From: Prevotellaceae bacterium UBA1710
Lineage (GTDB): Bacteria; Bacteroidota; Bacteroidia; Bacteroidales; Bacteroidaceae
Reading direction: 5' to 3'
Assembly (NCBI GenBank): GCA_002317355.1
Contig: DCJC01000066.1
Span: forward strand, 1-7,104
Length of the DNA stretch: 7,104 nucleotides
In this document: piece by piece, positions 4,525 to 7,104 of the stretch
Position numbering within the stretch: position 1 is the stretch's first letter
How the letters are laid out: each line of letters begins with the position of its first letter
Made by a program: the position numbers and the translations under genes
Notes under the pieces: generated by a model
Database searches by the model: none
What the model was told of the DNA's origin: nothing
The model's input: the letters and a program-made list of their open reading frames with translations, nothing else

Positions 4525-6483
4525 CTACCTCGTAGGTTTTACGGGAATGATCTTACCATTCTTGTCGAATGTCATTCTGTCTATGCACACTTGACGATGA
4601 GTGCCTGGTGAGAGTTGGCGCTCGCGGAAGTTTGGATTGATGCGATGATAGACTATGTACCACTCATCCTTGCCCGGTATCTGAAGGACGGAGTTATGGG
4701 CTGTGCCATAGATCTGCTGGGATGGATCCTGCTGAAGGATGATAGGGGAGTCGGCAACCTGAATAGGGCCGAGAGGCGACTTTGATGTGCCGTAGGCTAC
4801 GTGATAGTTGTCTGCACCGGTGTCGTCAACAGACCAAAGGAAATAGTACGTGCCCTTGCGCTTGAATACGTATGTACCCTCACGATAGGCGTAGTCCTGT
4901 AGTGTGCCGCCCTTTGGTGTGAGGTTTACCTTTGTTTCCTGCTTGATGCTTACCATATCATCATTGAGCTCTGCTCCTGCCATGAAACCGTTGCCCCAGT
5001 AGAGGTAGTATTTCTTTGCGGCTTCGTCGTAGAACACATCAACATCGATAGCCTGTCCCCCCTTTGCATCCGAAGGACGGTCAGCATCTGTGATGATAGG
5101 ATGTCCGCAGTCGATGAATGGTCCTGTAGGGGAATCGCTTACCGCACAACCAATCTCCTTGCGCTTTGTCTTTGGGTTGTTGGCTGAGAAGTAGAAGTAA
5201 TACTTGTAACCGTCTTTCTGCTTACGCTCTATGATGCAAGGTGCCCATGCGTTGCCGTTAGCCCATGTCACCTGTTCGTCCTTCACATTGAGCATTCTGC
5301 CCTCGTTCTTCCATGAAGTGGCATTGCATAAGTCTTTACCCGGATTCTTCGGGTCGGCTTCGCATGAGAATACGTAGAACTCATAGCCTCCCCAATTAGG
5401 CGTACCGTCGGTTGTGGAGTAGATGTAATACTTCTTCGTGAGGTTGGAGTAGAGAATCTCGGGGTCAGCGTGGAAGTTGGGTAGGATAGGGTTCTTGCCC
5501 GCTCCCCATTTGGCAAGGAGGCGCTCTTTCTCCTCCTGAGTGATAGGCATGATGGTGCCGTGACGCGGAGTGAACTGTCCGTGTGTCTTGGTGTCGGCAA
5601 CCCACTCGAAGGTCTTGAGGTCGGCAGACTTGCAGAACTGATAGTGACCAGATCCATAGCAGTCGTACATCACTATCCATGACTTCCCGTCAAGGCTCTT
5701 GCATACACCTACACCCTCCACGGCTTTCTTGCACACCTCCACATGACCGTCTATCTTAGTCCATTGTGAGCCCAGAGGCTTGCCTTCCTCGGCTGTGAGT
5801 TGTTTGGCGGTAGCCTGAAAGATACCTCCATGTGCCTCGCTCTTGTAGAAGAGATGATAGAGTTGGTCTGCATCATTGAAGACGATGTCGCCATCGATGG
5901 TTGCCGATCCGCTGTCGAAGAGATACTGCGGTTCACCCTCGAAGTCGGTGAAGTCCTTGTTGACGTAAGAGTAGAATATCTTATCGTATTTACATTTGCC
6001 GTCGTTGGTGAGGAGGGAGTAGAACACCATGTACTTACCCGTCTTACGGTCGTAGATGGTCTCTGGTGCCCATACTCGTGTCACGTTCTTCCACAGCTTA
6101 GGATATCTTGTAGGGAAGTTGATGGTGGAGTGAGTCCAGTTGATAAGGTCGGTTGACTTCATCAGTACGATACCACGGTTGCTTGCCCATCCGAGATTCG
6201 ACTTCATGTCGGTTACGACCATATAGAAAGTCTTGCCATCCTCACCACGAAGGATGTGTGGATCGCGTACGCATTGTGTTAAGGCGATGGAGTCAGACTT
6301 GATGACAGGCAGTCCCTGATTGAGCAATGTATAGTTGTAGCCGTCGTCACTCAGAGCATAGCATATCTGCTCCTTTTCGGGAGTGTTGCCTGTGAAGTAT
6401 GTGAAGAGGAAGGATACTTTCTCTTGGGCAACGGCAGTCATAAAGCTGACGGCCAATAGTATGAGTGTTATGGTTGGTTTCAT
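4525..6483 (-). CDS. Secreted tandem-domain GH43 glycoside hydrolase
   Basis: The start at 6483 gives 652 residues beginning with a signal peptide (MKPTITLILLAVSFMTAVAQ, predicted cut after Ala19). The longer in-frame form from 6537 adds 18 residues encoded by a palindromic repeat and is unlikely. Two five-bladed beta-propeller GH43 domains follow. Domain 1 (about 22-330) has VRDPHIL (Asp74, likely base), WAPETIYDR (about 138-146), IDGDIVFND (Asp197, likely pKa modulator), AVEGVGVCKSLDGKSW (Glu256, likely acid) and PRHGTIMP. Domain 2 (about 331-652) has HADPEILYS (Asp340), WAPCIIER, AIDVDVFYDE (Asp480), REGTYVFKRKGTYY (Glu535) and GTAHNSV (His596, the usual metal-site histidine). Both triads look intact. 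GH43 enzymes are inverting arabinofuranosidases, xylosidases, arabinanases or galactosidases; the substrate cannot be read here. It probably works in the periplasm or on the surface, with the secreted protein upstream, on a plant polysaccharide. Confidence 0.9.
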   Translation of the reverse strand: MKPTITLILLAVSFMTAVAQEKVSFLFTYFTGNTPEKEQICYALSDDGYNYTLLNQGLPVIKSDSIALTQCVRDPHILRGEDGKTFYMVVTDMKSNLGWASNRGIVLMKSTDLINWTHSTINFPTRYPKLWKNVTRVWAPETIYDRKTGKYMVFYSLLTNDGKCKYDKIFYSYVNKDFTDFEGEPQYLFDSGSATIDGDIVFNDADQLYHLFYKSEAHGGIFQATAKQLTAEEGKPLGSQWTKIDGHVEVCKKAVEGVGVCKSLDGKSWIVMYDCYGSGHYQFCKSADLKTFEWVADTKTHGQFTPRHGTIMPITQEEKERLLAKWGAGKNPILPNFHADPEILYSNLTKKYYIYSTTDGTPNWGGYEFYVFSCEADPKNPGKDLCNATSWKNEGRMLNVKDEQVTWANGNAWAPCIIERKQKDGYKYYFYFSANNPKTKRKEIGCAVSDSPTGPFIDCGHPIITDADRPSDAKGGQAIDVDVFYDEAAKKYYLYWGNGFMAGAELNDDMVSIKQETKVNLTPKGGTLQDYAYREGTYVFKRKGTYYFLWSVDDTGADNYHVAYGTSKSPLGPIQVADSPIILQQDPSQQIYGTAHNSVLQIPGKDEWYIVYHRINPNFRERQLSPGTHRQVCIDRMTFDKNGKIIPVKPTR

Positions 6484-6494
6484 AATGGATGGGA

Positions 6495-6620
6495 GACCCC
6501 CTCGATCCCCCTGTTTAGGGGGAAGAGGCTCACGCACGGAAGGCTCGCTTGAACCAAGATGCTACGCACGGAAGGCCCGCCGCGAGGAAAGTCCCCCTTA
6601 ACAGGGGGATTTAGAGGGTC
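6495..6620. repeat. Hairpin-bounded intergenic repeat (REP/BIME-like)
   Basis: This 126-bp GC-rich block fills the gap between the partial secreted gene and GH43. Its two ends are about 30-base inverted repeats of each other (GACCCYCT, two variable bases, ATCCCCCTGTT, then AGGGGGA), matching at roughly 25 of 30 positions. Each end is also a hairpin on its own: TCCCCCT-GTTT-AGGGGGA at 6506-6523 and TCCCCCT-TAAC-AGGGGGA at 6592-6609, both with perfect 7-bp stems and 4-base loops. Such paired C/G-run palindromes between genes are frequent in Bacteroidetes and resemble REP/BIME elements moved by RAYT-type TnpA proteins; that link is inference. No target duplication is seen. It may protect the 3' end of the upstream transcript, but no U-run follows either stem, so a plain terminator is doubtful. 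Confidence 0.65.
6528..6580. repeat. 17-bp direct repeat inside the hairpin-bounded element
   Basis: ACGCACGGAAGGCTCGC at 6532-6548 and ACGCACGGAAGGCCCGC at 6564-6580 differ at one base; the preceding GCT is shared too, with one extra base in the first copy. The two copies are 32 bases apart. Between them is a small CTTG-AAC-CAAG inverted repeat (6548-6558). Together with the flanking C/G hairpins this gives a hairpin / unit / unit / hairpin layout. Confidence 0.7.
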
Positions 6621-6624
6621 TATT

Positions 6625-7104
6625 CTATTTTCTTATTTTCTTATTATTTCTAACGTAAATACCCTTAGGAAGAGCCTTAAGGTTCTTACCTACGTATTTA
6701 CCATCAACGGTGTAAATCTTGCTTGCATCATTATCATCAGCAAGGATGGTATCGATACCAGAAGCATCGGTAGATTTAACCACGAGCACACCCTCAGACA
6801 ATCTGCTTGCGTCAAGGATAATATTGCTATCGTCGCAAACAATTGTAGGCTTGCCTGTGAATGACTTCACGCCTGTCCAAAGTCGAATCTCATCACCTAC
6901 GTTCGGAGTATAGTCAACGAATTGAAGTGAGATAGTGCCGTTGATAGTTAGAGCGTTGATATTCCTAATGCAATCGCCACTTGTTGTTGATGCGCTTGTA
7001 GAAGCCTTTGATATGTTGAGACGAAGCGTACCAGTAGAAGAGATGTTTACATTCTGATTGTTGAATGTTATCTTACCCAAAGCGGTACTTTCGGTTAGTA
7101 TAGG
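6625..7104 (-). CDS. C-terminal part of a secreted beta-rich protein with sorting-type tail
   Basis: The frame is open to the window edge: eight further codons (PILTESTA) precede the TTG at 7080, so that TTG is not the start and the 5' part is missing. The 159 visible residues begin with beta-strand-rich, Asn/Thr/Ser-rich sequence (VNISSTGTLRLNISKAS, then LTINGTISLQF and TPNVGDEIRLW), the rhythm of autotransporter-like or parallel beta-helix repeats of Bacteroidetes surface proteins. It ends with IYTVDGKYVGKNLKALPKG and then IYVRNNKKIRK. This 'ytvDGk-v-lpkGiYv-nnkKi-k' tail is the short C-terminal sorting domain linked to type IX secretion or to the Prevotella/Bacteroides variant of it, so the product is expected outside the cell or on its surface. 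Catalytic identity (for example a pectate lyase or an adhesin) cannot be told from this end. The GH43 gene follows after 141 bases, so a joint role in polysaccharide use is likely but unproven. Confidence 0.75.
   Translation of the reverse strand, partial: PILTESTALGKITFNNQNVNISSTGTLRLNISKASTSASTTSGDCIRNINALTINGTISLQFVDYTPNVGDEIRLWTGVKSFTGKPTIVCDDSNIILDASRLSEGVLVVKSTDASGIDTILADDNDASKIYTVDGKYVGKNLKALPKGIYVRNNKKIRK

Noticed and set aside
1082..4620. The two GH43 C-terminal matches as attachment sites of an island carrying DUF2339 and the CarboxypepD_reg-like gene
   Set aside because: Attachment duplicates should be near identical, but the two copies differ at about a quarter of positions with mostly synonymous changes, and no integrase is present. 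A decayed paralogue explains it better.
5283..5680. Overlapping minus-strand Ser/Arg-rich frames inside GH43
   Set aside because: They are alternate-frame translations of the GH43 gene, whose own frame carries conserved motifs throughout.
6528..6580. CRISPR-like array from the 17-bp repeated unit
   Set aside because: There are only two copies, no series of equal spacers and no cas gene; the unit lies inside a larger inverted-repeat element.
6592..6609. Rho-independent terminator after the partial secreted gene
   Set aside because: The stem is good but no T-run follows on the minus strand (it is followed by CTTTCC), and the same hairpin recurs at 6506-6523, so a repeat element is the better reading.

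Overview
The window looks like a piece of a Bacteroidales chromosome, most likely Prevotella/Segatella or a close relative. The evidence is a TTTG / TAnnTTTG-type promoter, absence of strong Shine-Dalgarno sites, a short C-terminal tail of the type IX secretion kind, a DUF2339 membrane protein, a carboxypeptidase-regulatory-like (CarboxypepD_reg-like) protein, a SPII lipoprotein and a two-domain GH43 glycosidase. Every credible gene is on the minus strand, so transcription runs from high to low coordinates.

Layout in the direction of transcription: (i) 7104-6625, the 3' end of a large secreted protein with a C-terminal sorting-like tail; (ii) 6620-6495, a GC-rich, hairpin-bounded intergenic repeat of REP/BIME type with an internal direct repeat; (iii) 6483-4525, a secreted tandem-domain GH43 glycoside hydrolase; (iv) 4461-1708, a very hydrophobic DUF2339 protein with a coiled coil and an acidic tandem-repeat linker at its N terminus; (v) 1646-1134, a small exported CarboxypepD_reg-like protein with a basic tail; (vi) 1138-1082, a relic of the C-terminal end of a second GH43 gene; (vii) 1081-936, a 146-bp MITE-like element with 24-bp terminal inverted repeats and a near-perfect 8-bp target duplication; (viii) 919-410, a small lipoprotein; (ix) 349-1, a type II toxin-antitoxin operon with its own promoter and a palindrome over the promoter, the YafQ/RelE-like toxin being cut by the window edge.

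The upper half (secreted repeat protein plus GH43) looks like part of a polysaccharide-degradation locus, but no SusC/SusD pair or regulator is visible, so the substrate cannot be named. The lower half is accessory in character: small exported proteins, a gene relic, a MITE and a toxin-antitoxin pair. I see no complete new defence or mobile system. The parts most worth a second look are the MITE next to the GH43 relic, the hairpin-bounded repeat upstream of GH43, and the promoter-overlapping palindrome of the toxin-antitoxin operon.
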